Below are positions 16,523-24,851 of a DNA stretch of 64,000 nt, one piece after another. Made by a program: the position numbers and the translations under genes. Numbering within the stretch: position 1 is the first letter of the stretch; each line of letters starts with the position of its first letter. Below the pieces are notes generated by a model. That model had not been told where the DNA came from. It made no database searches and saw only the letters and a program-made list of their open reading frames with translations. The stretch comes from Paracoccus sp. PAMC 22219 (GTDB lineage: Bacteria > Pseudomonadota > Alphaproteobacteria > Rhodobacterales > Rhodobacteraceae). The stretch covers positions 22,577-86,576 of the forward strand of contig NZ_BBPH01000002.1 of the NCBI RefSeq assembly GCF_000787695.1. The letters are read 5' to 3'.

Positions 16523-17281
16523 ATGACCGACGCCGTTCCCCGTCCCAACATTGCCGCCCTGCGGGCCCGCATTGCCCATCTGGAGGGTGCGGAAACGCAT
16601 GCGCGCAAGGTGCTGCCCTTCGGCGTCGACGCGCTGGACGGCCGCCTGCCGCAGGGTGGACTGGAGATGGGATGCCTGCATGAGGTGGCGGGCGGCGGCA
16701 GGGGAGCGCTGGACGGGGCGGCGGCAGCCTGTTTCGCGGCGGGCATTGCGGCCCGGCAGCCTAGGCCCGTGCTGTGGTGTGTGACGCAGGCGGATCTCTT
16801 TGCACCGGGGCTGGAGCAGGTGGGCCTGTTCCCCGATCGGGTGATCTATGTCGAGGCGGGGGATGAGAACGCCGTGCTTGCCTCCATGGAGGAGGGGCTG
16901 CGGCATGGTGGCCTCGGCGCTGTGGTCGCCGACGTTGCAAGTCTGTCGATGACAGCCTCGCGTCGATTGCATCTTGCAGCCAAGGCCTCGGGAACCATTG
17001 GCATCGCGCTCCGCCGCTGGCGGCGGGAAGCGGATGCCAGCGATTTCGGCCAGCCCACAGCCGCGATGACGCGCTGGCGGGTCTCGGTGCTGCCCTCAGC
17101 GCCCTTGCCCGTACCGGGCATCGGCCGGGCACGCTGGCTGATCGAGCTGATCCGCGCGCGGGCCGGCGAATCCTTTGATCTCGAGCTGGAGGGCTGCGAT
17201 GGCACGGGTCATCTCGGTCTGCCTGCCCCTGTGGCCAATCGACCGGCGACGCAGGCAGGCAGACAATACGGCCTCGGCTGA
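16523..17281 (+). CDS. imuA: ImuA, accessory factor of translesion synthesis
   Basis: RecA/SulA-like protein of the ImuA-ImuB-ImuC mutasome, which performs damage-induced mutagenic synthesis. The N-terminus (IAALRARIAHLEG, VLPFGVDALDGRLPQGGLEM, GCLHEVAG) and the RecA-like core (PRPVLWCVTQADLFAPGLEQ, RVIYVEAGDENAVLASMEEG, ADVASLSMTASRRLHLAAKA, GIALRRWRRE) are typical. There is no intact Walker A motif, as usual for ImuA. 252 residues. imuB starts inside its 3' end (83-bp overlap). A LexA box lies about 45 bp upstream. Confidence 0.92.
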   Translation: MTDAVPRPNIAALRARIAHLEGAETHARKVLPFGVDALDGRLPQGGLEMGCLHEVAGGGRGALDGAAAACFAAGIAARQPRPVLWCVTQADLFAPGLEQVGLFPDRVIYVEAGDENAVLASMEEGLRHGGLGAVVADVASLSMTASRRLHLAAKASGTIGIALRRWRREADASDFGQPTAAMTRWRVSVLPSAPLPVPGIGRARWLIELIRARAGESFDLELEGCDGTGHLGLPAPVANRPATQAGRQYGLG

Positions 17282-18719
17282 GGCGCCGCTCATTCTTGCA
17301 GGACGTGTTGGCAACCGCCGCGTGATCACGGCGGCATGCGAGCTGGCCATTGGTCAGGGGCTCCGCATCGGCATGCCGGTCAGCAAGGCGCAGGCAATGG
17401 TTCCAGACCTGCGCATCGAAGCAGCTGATCCGGCGGCTGATCATCAGTCCCTTGAGCGGCTGGGCCTATGGCTCTTGCAACGCATCGCGCCCATCGTCGC
17501 AGTCGATCCTCCGGATGGCGTGGTTATCGACGTCACCGGCGCAGATCATCTGCATGGCGGCGAGGAGGCGCTGTTGGAGATGCTGCTTGGTCGCCTGACC
17601 CTGTCGGGGATCACCGCGCATCTTGCCATCGCTGATACCTGGGGCGCGGCCCATGCTCTCGCCCGTCACCACCGCAAGACCAAGGCGTGTATCGCCCTGC
17701 CCGGCTCCACGGCATCAGTGCTGGCCCCGCTGCCTCTGGCGGCTTTGCGGTTGCCACCAGCCACCGTGGCGGGGCTGCTGGATCTGGGTTTCGCCACAAT
17801 CGGGGATCTGATCGATACGCCCCGGGCGCCGCTGACACTACGCTTCGGGCCAGACCTTTGCCGCAGGCTGGATCAGGCGCTGGGCGCTGTTGGCGAGCCT
17901 ATCGATCCCCTGCGCCCTGAGGGGCTAATCGAGGTGCGCCGCAGCTTTGCCGAACCCATCGGGGCTGCCGAGACCATCGCCCGCTCTATCACCAGGCTGG
18001 TGACCGACCTCTGCACGGCACTGGAGGCCCGGGGTGAAGGGGCCCGGCGGCTCGACCTGCTGTGCTGGCGCGTCGACAACCGGATCGAGACGGTCCGAGT
18101 TGGATTGGCCGTGGCGCAACGCGACCCCAAACGCCTGACCCGGCTCCTCTGCAACAAGATCCCGAGCATCGATCCGGGCTTTGGGATCGAGATCATGACG
18201 CTGACGGCCGCCTTGGCCGAGCCACTGGTCCCACGGCAGGCCACCACCCTTCTGGAACAGGCCCCGCCCGACATCACCGATTTGGTCGACATGCTGTCCA
18301 ACCGCGTCGGCCACCGTGCTGTCTATCGTCTGGCGCCCGTGGCGAGCGACGTACCGGAACGATCGGTTACACGGATCGGCGCGCTGTCGCCGGATCAGGG
18401 CATCGGCTGGCCCGGGCATTGGCCACGTCCCTCGCGCCTGCTGCCTCGGCCCGAGCCTATCGATACGATGGCACTGATGCCCGACCATCCCCCAAACTGG
18501 ATCTCGTGGCGCGGTATTCGCTACCGGGTAGTCCGCGCCGACGGGCCGGAGCGGATCTTCGGCGAGTGGTGGAAACGCGATGCCGAGGCCAAAGCCGTGC
18601 GCGACTATTTCTGCATCGAGGACGAAGCTGGCCACCGTTTCTGGATCTTCCGCGCCGGGGACGGAGAGGACGCGACCACAGGTTCTCACTGCTGGTTCAT
18701 CCATGGAGTGTTCGGATGA
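17199..18719 (+). CDS. imuB: ImuB, catalytically inactive Y-family polymerase-like protein
   Basis: Scaffold of the mutasome that links the beta clamp to DnaE2. MARVISVCLPLWPIDRRRRQ is the classic ImuB start, at 17199 inside imuA. The Y-family palm region lacks the acidic metal ligands of true polymerases. Further regions are PDGVVIDVTGADHLHGGEEA, DTWGAAHALARHHRK, LLDLGFATIGDLIDTPRAPL (helix-hairpin-helix), and the C-terminal EEWWKRD-like FGEWWKRDAEAKAVRDYFCI with FWIFRAGDG. About 506 residues, full length. The stop overlaps the start of the broken dnaE2 remnant (ATGA at 18716), so the original operon was imuA-imuB-dnaE2. Confidence 0.93.
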   Translation: MARVISVCLPLWPIDRRRRQADNTASAEAPLILAGRVGNRRVITAACELAIGQGLRIGMPVSKAQAMVPDLRIEAADPAADHQSLERLGLWLLQRIAPIVAVDPPDGVVIDVTGADHLHGGEEALLEMLLGRLTLSGITAHLAIADTWGAAHALARHHRKTKACIALPGSTASVLAPLPLAALRLPPATVAGLLDLGFATIGDLIDTPRAPLTLRFGPDLCRRLDQALGAVGEPIDPLRPEGLIEVRRSFAEPIGAAETIARSITRLVTDLCTALEARGEGARRLDLLCWRVDNRIETVRVGLAVAQRDPKRLTRLLCNKIPSIDPGFGIEIMTLTAALAEPLVPRQATTLLEQAPPDITDLVDMLSNRVGHRAVYRLAPVASDVPERSVTRIGALSPDQGIGWPGHWPRPSRLLPRPEPIDTMALMPDHPPNWISWRGIRYRVVRADGPERIFGEWWKRDAEAKAVRDYFCIEDEAGHRFWIFRAGDGEDATTGSHCWFIHGVFG

Positions 18720-18870
18720 GCAGAGCACCTTGCGTATGTCGTTCCTACGCCGGGCATCTTCAGCCGAGGAACTGTTCGCTGCTGCAGCGTTCTTGGGCTG
18801 CCAAGCGATGGCCTTGGCCAACAGAAACAGCTTGGCCGATATCGATTGGGCGCATGAGGCGGCCAGGAAG
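18716..18870 (+). pseudogene. dnaE2: Remnant of dnaE2 (imuC) error-prone polymerase
   Basis: Only the first 50 or so codons of the error-prone DNA polymerase III alpha subunit remain. The start ATGAGCAGAGCACC overlaps the imuB stop. About seven codons later the frame is lost, and the DnaE2 sequence continues in the next frame as SFLRRASSAEELFAAAAFLG, CQAMALANRNSLADIDWAHE, AARK, the start of the PHP domain. Similarity ends near 18870, and the yihY-like gene follows on the other strand. The catalytic polymerase core (about 1,000 residues) is gone here, so this copy cannot function. Confidence 0.82.
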
Positions 18871-18911
18871 TGCGCCACTTCGCTATCAGACATCACGCCA
18901 TGTAAGACCGA

Positions 18912-19871
18912 TCATGCCTCGTCGTGTTTCGTATCAGCATCGCGAAGGACGCGAGCGAGCCGCCGGATACGGAGCGCGCGGTTGAACTCTCCACCAAAGA
19001 TCAGGACCAGGGCGGCGAGATACATGAAGTAGAGGGCAGCAACGATACCGGCCAAGCCGGCGTAGTAGCTTGCATAGCTGGCGAAGCTGCGCAGGTAGAA
19101 CGAAAAACCCGCTGCGAGGGCTGACCAGATGGCGAGGGTCAGCAGGACACCGGGCCATATGTTCGAGAAGCGGGTGCGGCGCGCTGGGAGGAGCACATGC
19201 GCCCCGAAAAGCGCTGCCATCAGGATAAGTCCCGCCGCCGGATATCGGATCAGCGTGAAAGTCACCGATGCCGGCTCGAACCCAGGCATGAGTGTGTGCA
19301 GGATAGAGCCAACCCGTGGCGCAATGACCAAAAGGTAGCCTACCAGAACGAGAACCAGACTGGTCAGGATGACGACCACCACCTGCACTGCGAAGAGCAG
19401 GAGTACCGAACGGGTCTCGCGAATCCCGTAGGCCCGGTTCAGCCCCACACGCACGCCGTCCACCCCACCAACGGCAAACCAGATCGTCAGCAGGATACCG
19501 AGGCTGAGCACGCCTCCTCGCGGCACGGTCATGACTTGCTCCACCTCGGATACAATCGGCCCGGCCAGCGAATGCGGGATGATTGCAATCAGAAACTCGA
19601 TCAGACGGTCGGCCATCGACCGATCGCCGATGTAGGCAGTGAGTGAACTGGTAAAGATAAGGAACGGAAAAATCGCAAGAAGCGCACGGAATGCCACGTT
19701 ACCTGCCAATCCGAATGCGTCGTCGCTCCAGAGCCTGAGGACCGCCTCGCGTAGGACTGCTCTGACGGCGCGCCAGCCGGTGCCGTGTAACAGATCCTCC
19801 GGATGCTCGGTCAGAACGCCGTGTGTCAGGACTTTGTCGCGCCCAGCCTCATGACCCGACTTTGCGTTCAT
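18912..19871 (-). CDS. YihY/BrkB-family inner-membrane protein
   Basis: Multi-spanning membrane protein of unknown function (old names RNase BN and virulence factor BrkB; neither activity is established for the family). Conserved segments are RLWSDDAFGLAGNVAFRALL, AIFPFLIFTSSLTAYIGDRS, GVLSLGILLTIWFAVGGVDG, VRVGLNRAYGIRETRSVLLL and SYYAGLAGIVAALYFMYLAA, LVLIFGGEFN near the C-terminus. Six transmembrane helices are apparent and 319 residues is normal. It stands convergent to the broken dnaE2 remnant; no operon partner is seen. Confidence 0.9.
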   Translation of the reverse strand: MNAKSGHEAGRDKVLTHGVLTEHPEDLLHGTGWRAVRAVLREAVLRLWSDDAFGLAGNVAFRALLAIFPFLIFTSSLTAYIGDRSMADRLIEFLIAIIPHSLAGPIVSEVEQVMTVPRGGVLSLGILLTIWFAVGGVDGVRVGLNRAYGIRETRSVLLLFAVQVVVVILTSLVLVLVGYLLVIAPRVGSILHTLMPGFEPASVTFTLIRYPAAGLILMAALFGAHVLLPARRTRFSNIWPGVLLTLAIWSALAAGFSFYLRSFASYASYYAGLAGIVAALYFMYLAALVLIFGGEFNRALRIRRLARVLRDADTKHDEA

Positions 19872-20659
19872 GCATCGGCTCCCGTCTGCAACCTGCGTGC
19901 CTTAAGACTTACCGTGATATCTCTTAATCCGCCACTGCTTGAAGACGAACCGGACGTGCGCAGCACATTTTACTGCTTTTGATTGGCAGGATCATGGGCG
20001 AGTGCTGATGCTGCTTGTTCCGCACCGCTCGCCAAAGTGGAACGGCCCCTACTCGCATTGTGCAGGAGTGATCGCCGAGCCCGCCAACCAGATCGCCCTT
20101 GAGATCAACATCTCCTCCGGTGACCGACCACTAGGGAATGCACATATATAACTGCGGTTCTAGAAGAGGAACGGAACGGTCTGTAGCCAGCGCTTCCCGA
20201 TCTGGTGCGCGGCAGAAGAACGCGCACGTTGGGAGGATAAGCAGGCGTGTCTAGTGATGATTGCAAAGCCTTCTCCCTGAAGGATCAGAATGCTGCCCAT
20301 CTTGGGTCCTTCCGGTGCAGTGTCATATGCGGCGGGCTTAGGCGCGTAAGAGCTTCAGTTGCAGAGAAAATAACGGGGTTCGCACCTGAAGTTCGCGGTT
20401 CGCGCTTCTCACACGCACACGAAACTAGGCGTCGCGCCGTGACTGGAACCGTCCCCACCGTGACCAGCAGGGCCTCTCTTCTTTTCGGCACGCAGGCAGA
20501 TCTGACGAAGCGATGATGGAGATGGTGTGGTCAAAAAGGATCGCAAGCGAGATACATCGTTGGCAGCGTTGCAATGAGTGTGCGTCCGTTCTCTTTCACC
20601 CAACGCGGCTATGCATGACTGTTCGACTCGGGCTGAGGACCTCTGGCACCTTTTGGGTC
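19872..20659. other. Long gene-free stretch containing one copy of a diverged repeat
   Basis: No gene recognised in about 790 bp. It holds the 50-bp repeat at 20301-20350 and, just beyond it on the minus strand, a peptide tail ending ...QVRTPLFSLQLKLLRA-stop that resembles one beside the second copy near 34.25 kb. It is probably a degraded remnant of the same type of mobile module. Confidence 0.45.
20301..20350 (-). repeat. Diverged repeat, copy 1 (partner at 34213-34262)
   Basis: Ungapped alignment with 34213-34262 gives 43 identities in 50 positions. Weaker similarity continues for another 40-50 bp to the right. On the minus strand the block contains the last codons of a short reading frame (ending LRA, TAA) followed by conserved non-coding sequence GGAAGGACCC. 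Confidence 0.7.
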
Positions 20660-21235
20660 CTATCGTCGGCTTTCGCGCCAGTCCCACGGCATGACGAACT
20701 CGCTGCTCCAGATCCCCCGCCGCGCCGCCCGCGCCACTGCCTCCTCCGGATCATAGATCGCGCCGCCGTATTGCCGGTAAGCCACGGCCCAGCCGTTCTC
20801 CACCATCCACGCGTTCAGGTTTTCTTCCCCGGCCCAGCAGGTCGCGACGCTTCTCCCATAGCGGTCGATATCCTGCTCCTCGCATCTGACCTGCCGACCG
20901 GCAATCGTGGACACGAGTGAGTTTTCGGCAATCGTCCCACAGGCCCAGGTTCGACCGTCGCGCTGACAGGTCTGTGCTGCTTCTGGTGCATCAATGCCGT
21001 AGAGCCGCACACGGGAGCCCGCAACGTCTATGGTATAGCCATCGATGACCTCGACGTTCCCTGCCTGTCGATTGGCCGGAGGCTTGTCGCTGACGAAGTC
21101 CTGCAGCAACGCTTCCAGCACCTGGCGCAGTTGGGGATGGTCGTCGCCAATCAGGAACACCGCAGCAACAAGGGCAATGACGGCTAGCCAGACCCTTGGC
21201 TTGGCATGACGTTTTGTTCTGCGGCGCGTTGTCAT
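20660..21235 (-). CDS. Thermonuclease-family (SNase-like) exported or membrane-anchored protein
   Basis: Staphylococcal-nuclease fold protein expected to hydrolyse DNA or RNA. The N-terminus has a basic stretch and one hydrophobic helix (VWLAVIALVAAVFLIG), an uncleaved anchor or signal sequence, so the domain faces the periplasm. The domain starts NVEVIDGYTIDVAGSRVRLY, GIDAPEAAQTCQRDGR; the Arg of RLYGIDAPE and the later IDRYGRSVATCW are the usual catalytic-site elements. The family's DGDT is here DGYT, a change at a Ca-binding position that may weaken catalysis. 191 residues. Confidence 0.85.
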   Translation of the reverse strand: MTTRRRTKRHAKPRVWLAVIALVAAVFLIGDDHPQLRQVLEALLQDFVSDKPPANRQAGNVEVIDGYTIDVAGSRVRLYGIDAPEAAQTCQRDGRTWACGTIAENSLVSTIAGRQVRCEEQDIDRYGRSVATCWAGEENLNAWMVENGWAVAYRQYGGAIYDPEEAVARAARRGIWSSEFVMPWDWRESRR

Positions 21236-21393
21236 GCCGGCGGTGTGGTTCAGAGTAGCAGCATCGGCAATACCAAAGCTGCGTTTCAGACCGCTTGCGG
21301 AGACGTTTCTTTATCACAAGTGGGAGCGTGTAGGTTCCGATCGCCATACACCAAGCAAGCCGTTTCTAATCACGAGCGTCCTGAAGGAAAATC

Positions 21394-21786
21394 CTACGAT
21401 GACATATCGTTATCGCGACCAGCTTTTACCACGTCAGAGCTGTGGCGATTGAGATGCGTACGCAGAATGTCGACGTTTCGAAGGTTGGACTTGAACCAGG
21501 CATCGAAGACGCTTCCAAAAACAGGGATGCTGCCGAATGTTGTGTCCACGACGACATTGACCCCCTGCCGAACGATCTTATGCGCGGGAAGTCCCATTCG
21601 ATAGCTTTCGATAACAATCCATGCAGCTGGCAGCATTGCAGCGGCGTCGCCAAGGCCTGGCAGCAAGCCTGCGATGGCATCGTATCCGACCCGGAAGCGA
21701 CTGCCAGGAATCCGAAACACCGAATCCAGTTGGCCGGAAAGCCGTTCAAGACGTTCAAAGCGAGCCGTATGCAGATCATCTTCCAT
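21394..21786 (-). CDS. DUF4112 membrane protein
   Basis: Small membrane protein of unknown function. From MEDDLHTARFERLERLSGQL (21786), the family core follows: DSVFRIPGSRFRVGYDAIAG, LLPGLGDAAAMLPAAWIVIE, and VVVDTTFGSIPVFGSVFDAW, FKSNLRNVDILR. About 130 residues, normal. The frames open upstream of 21786 are not family-like. The neighbours (nuclease, VanZ-like) give no functional hint. Confidence 0.88.
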   Translation of the reverse strand: MEDDLHTARFERLERLSGQLDSVFRIPGSRFRVGYDAIAGLLPGLGDAAAMLPAAWIVIESYRMGLPAHKIVRQGVNVVVDTTFGSIPVFGSVFDAWFKSNLRNVDILRTHLNRHSSDVVKAGRDNDMSS

Positions 21787-22026
21787 GATGCTGCAAGCAC
21801 GATGGCAAGGTCTTGGTTCCCTGGCTGCGGGTCGGCGTACCGAGTTGCTTGAAGGCCAGCGTAGGTGCTTCGCCCTACCCTTTTGCGGAGTACCAATGTT
21901 GCGGTCGAAAGAGCACAATCATCTAACACCAGCCTTTTTTGGAGCTATACATTTGGTTCCTTCGTTTCAGCATGCTGCCTTACAGCCCGAATAGGATACC
22001 AGATCGACCTGTAGATCCTGCGACAG

Positions 22027-22491
22027 TCAGACTTTTGCAACGAAGCAAACTGAATCAGCAAGGAAGTGGGAGCTAAACCAGCTCACGTGGCGGCTGCCCT
22101 CGTGCTGCTTCTCCGACGGTTCAGCGGGCGTGGAGACAGAACGAGCCAAGGGCGCAATGCGCGCAACAGTCCGGCCAACGGCAACGCCGATGCCAAGCCC
22201 GATCAGGTCCGCAACCCAGTCAGCGAGGCTACGGTCCCGCCCGACGAAAGGTTGTACGATTTCGATCAAACCACCAAATGTCATGTAGACAGGTACAGTC
22301 AGGATAAGCCAGCCCGGTCGGAGAAACGCGATCGGGAGCGCGAGCACCGCGAACGCGACCACATGGTAAACTTTGTCAGATTGCGCAATCGGCCCCAACG
22401 GCGGTGCGGATGCCGGTGTGAGCGTCAGGACTGCAATTGCAATCGCGATCAGGGATGAAAGCCCGATGGCTAGCTTCGATTGAGTGGGCAT
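22027..22491 (-). CDS. VanZ-like membrane protein
   Basis: Small integral membrane protein related to VanZ. It shows a first helix (LAIGLSSLIAIAIAVLTLTP), DKVYHVVAFAVLALPIAFLR, then VYMTFGGLIEIVQPFVGRDR and SLADWVADLIGLGIGVAVGR. The K-x-x-H-x-x-A-F and G-x-x-I-E-x-x-Q-x-x-x-x-x-R motifs are the VanZ family signature. The C-terminal 40 residues are polar and variable. Function outside glycopeptide-resistance clusters is unknown; nothing here suggests drug resistance. Confidence 0.87.
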   Translation of the reverse strand: MPTQSKLAIGLSSLIAIAIAVLTLTPASAPPLGPIAQSDKVYHVVAFAVLALPIAFLRPGWLILTVPVYMTFGGLIEIVQPFVGRDRSLADWVADLIGLGIGVAVGRTVARIAPLARSVSTPAEPSEKQHEGSRHVSWFSSHFLADSVCFVAKV

Positions 22492-22668
22492 GGGCTCTCT
22501 TCGTTCAAGATATCTGCTGTGCCGGATGCACCTGCATTTTGGCCTTACACAATCAAACGGACGAAGACAGGACTGCCTTGGCTGATTTAGTCAAAGCTGA
22601 ACAAACGCTATATGCGATAGGTGCTGGATTACCTGATGCTGCTGCAAAACGAATTGAGGAAAAGAAGC

Positions 22669-22693
22669 GGCTCCCGGATGTGATCCGGGAGCC
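22669..22693 (-). terminator. Strong 11-bp hairpin, probable terminator
   Basis: GGCTCCCGGAT-GTG-ATCCGGGAGCC is a perfect 11-bp stem with a 3-nt loop. Read on the minus strand it is followed by GCTTCTTTTCC, a moderate T-rich tail, so it may end transcription from the minus-strand gene at 22890-23408, about 200 bp upstream in transcription order. Confidence 0.55.
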
Positions 22694-22889
22694 CGCGCAT
22701 ATCGTTGGCCATGCGCCTTTGTCTTACTGCCCGTGCCTCCGATCTTTTCTGCCGAAGTGCGCTCAACTACTGAGGTAGTTCTTATTATTAATTTCTGCTT
22801 AAGGTTAACTAGACGCTATGTCTAACGTTATTTCTGTAACGCGATCATATGCACACTCATACAGGTGCATCATCTCGGAGAGCGACCAA

Positions 22890-23408
22890 TTACCGGGCAT
22901 TGCGATAGCGCATGCGGTTTTCCGGATGGACAACGCGACCCTCTCTCATCGCCTGCAACACGGCCACCCTATGGGCTGCCAAACGGGCGGCGTATCCTGC
23001 CCTGGAGAAGTATTCAGGCTGGAACAGGATCATGCCATTCTCATCTGCCACGAGGTGAAAGTCGCGACCGATGCCAAGTCCCCGGTGCGCGGGAAACACG
23101 ATGGGAACGTGGTTGCTGACACCGCCTGCGAGTGCGCCGTTCTCTGTGCAGACCGCCAGGACGATCGCATTCACACGGAAAAAGAGCACATCTGAGCGTT
23201 GGCTGAAGGGCAGCGTAATCGCCGAGGCCGGGTTCCTGATGAACTCTGTGTGGGCGTCACCGATTTCTTCGGCTGCGACATACAGTTGCAGGCGGTCGGC
23301 ACTGCTCATATCGGTGTCGTCGATGATCCAGGCATCCGATGGAGCGAAGGCCTCCAGAGGCAATGTGGCGAGCCGTGGTGGCTGGTTTTGCATGTGCGAT
23401 CGGGTCAT
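22890..23408 (-). CDS. Conserved-looking hypothetical protein
   Basis: 172 residues with no family I can name. The composition is that of a soluble, folded protein: a polar N-terminus (PPRLATLPLEAFAPSDAWII), a central mixed region (FFRVNAIVLAVCTENGALAG, GVSNHVPIVFPAHRGLGIGR, FHLVADENGMILFQPEYFSR) and a basic C-terminal helix (AGYAARLAAHRVAVLQAMRE). No signal peptide or membrane helix is seen. Third-position GC is high, as in neighbouring real genes. A start at 23393 (second Met) is possible. It stands alone, followed by the hairpin at 22669. Confidence 0.6.
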   Translation of the reverse strand: MTRSHMQNQPPRLATLPLEAFAPSDAWIIDDTDMSSADRLQLYVAAEEIGDAHTEFIRNPASAITLPFSQRSDVLFFRVNAIVLAVCTENGALAGGVSNHVPIVFPAHRGLGIGRDFHLVADENGMILFQPEYFSRAGYAARLAAHRVAVLQAMREGRVVHPENRMRYRNAR

Positions 23409-23693
23409 GTGCCGGGCCTCAGCTCTCTTGGACGATGATCTTCATGAGACCATGAAAGCGCAATACCTTCCCGCACCCCGGTCCGGTTCACCCTCCGCTT
23501 CCGGCTCAGCCTTACATCCGAAAAGTAGGGACATCACCGATACTTTGCCGGCCACTTGGGACTGCCCGTGGATCTGGTCGCCATTGCCTGCACTCAGTTG
23601 GGCCCGTGAACCTGCAGTGTCGGTCATCGACTGATCGGATGATGAAAACGGAGAACGATGAGAGCCGCGCCAGCGCCCGACGCCCCTAATAGC

Positions 23694-24479
23694 CTAACTT
23701 CCGGGTGCGGCGGCCGAACCTGCTAGAATGCCCCCATCGATCGTCAGTTCAGCCCCGGTCATGTAGGCCGCCTCGTCCGATGCCAGCATGACCGCCAGTG
23801 CAGCCACCTCCTCGGGCCTTCCAAAGCGGCGCAGGGGCGTGTCGGCCACCATTGCCGCTTCCCGCTCGCTGCGGTCGGGGCCATTGCCCAGCATCGGTTC
23901 CCACATCGGCGTCATGACCGCCGCAGGATGGATCGAGTTGCACCGGATGTTCAGGCCCTGCCCCGCGCAGTACAGCGCCACGCTCTTGGTGTGATTGCGA
24001 ACGGCCGCCTTGGAGGACGCATAGGCTGCCGCCATCGGGATACCGACAAGCCCAGAGCGCGAGGAGATGTTGATGATCGATCCCGTGCCTTTAGGCCTCA
24101 TGGCGCGGATGGCGTAGCGGCAGCCAAGAAAGGTTCCGTCCAGGTTGACGGCATGAACGGCGCGCCAATCTGCAAGCTGTGCATTCTCCGGGTCATGAGC
24201 CGGCGGAACGGATCCCTCAAACCCGGTGATCCCGGCGTTGTTGACGACGATATCCATCGTCGGGAACTGGTTGGCTACCGCGCTCCAGTTCGCTTCGGAG
24301 GTCACATCGAGATGGGCGAAGGTCCCGCCGACCGCGTGCGCTGTGGCTTGGCCACCATCGGTATCGACATCAGTGACAATGACATGCGCCCCCTCATCCG
24401 CGAAGGCTTTTGCTATTGCCGCGCCGATGCCGCGCGCCGCGCCCGTCACGAGGGCTGTCTTTCCGGAAAGTCTGGGCAT
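23694..24479 (-). CDS. Short-chain dehydrogenase/reductase (SDR)
   Basis: NAD(P)-dependent oxidoreductase. The cofactor motif [20 protein letters not shown] is at the N-terminus; VTDVDTD after beta2 suggests NAD preference. Further motifs are VNNAGITG, the catalytic Ser of [14 protein letters not shown], and [20 protein letters not shown] with Tyr-x-x-x-Lys. The closing [19 protein letters not shown] is typical of the classical 250-260-residue SDRs. I chose the start at 24479 ([13 protein letters not shown]). The substrate cannot be deduced. It is divergent from the antiporter. Confidence 0.88.
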   Translation of the reverse strand: MPRLSGKTALVTGAARGIGAAIAKAFADEGAHVIVTDVDTDGGQATAHAVGGTFAHLDVTSEANWSAVANQFPTMDIVVNNAGITGFEGSVPPAHDPENAQLADWRAVHAVNLDGTFLGCRYAIRAMRPKGTGSIINISSRSGLVGIPMAAAYASSKAAVRNHTKSVALYCAGQGLNIRCNSIHPAAVMTPMWEPMLGNGPDRSEREAAMVADTPLRRFGRPEEVAALAVMLASDEAAYMTGAELTIDGGILAGSAAAPGS

Positions 24480-24851
24480 GGGAGATCCTTCGAGTGCAGA
24501 TGATTGGTTGAAGCGACGCGTCGCCTGCAAGCACGCGGCCTTCCACTGATGTATTTCCGGGCTACCGGAGACGCTTGTTCATCGTCATGTACTCCTCATC
24601 GGCAGGTTCATGGCTTGGTTCGCAAGTTCGGGAGTTCACGTCCCGACGGAATGACAGAGGCACTCGTTGAGTCACCCCTCGACCTGATGAGCTATGTTCA
24701 GACCGCTGGAACCATTCACCAGCATCACGGTTGGATGCCGGGACACATTGCATCGTGGTAACACCACACGTCGTCCGAACGCGATACACACCTCTCCCTT
24801 TCTCTTCCCTCTATCGAACCCTGCTTTCGGCGCGGTTTCGAAAGGCGACAC
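24480..24851. other. Divergent intergenic region (SDR / antiporter)
   Basis: About 370 bp without a recognisable gene; it should carry both promoters. Confidence 0.4.

Noticed and set aside
22437..22778. 113-codon plus-strand ORF
   Set aside because: It overlaps the VanZ-like start, contains the strong hairpin at 22669 and shows no family; not convincing.
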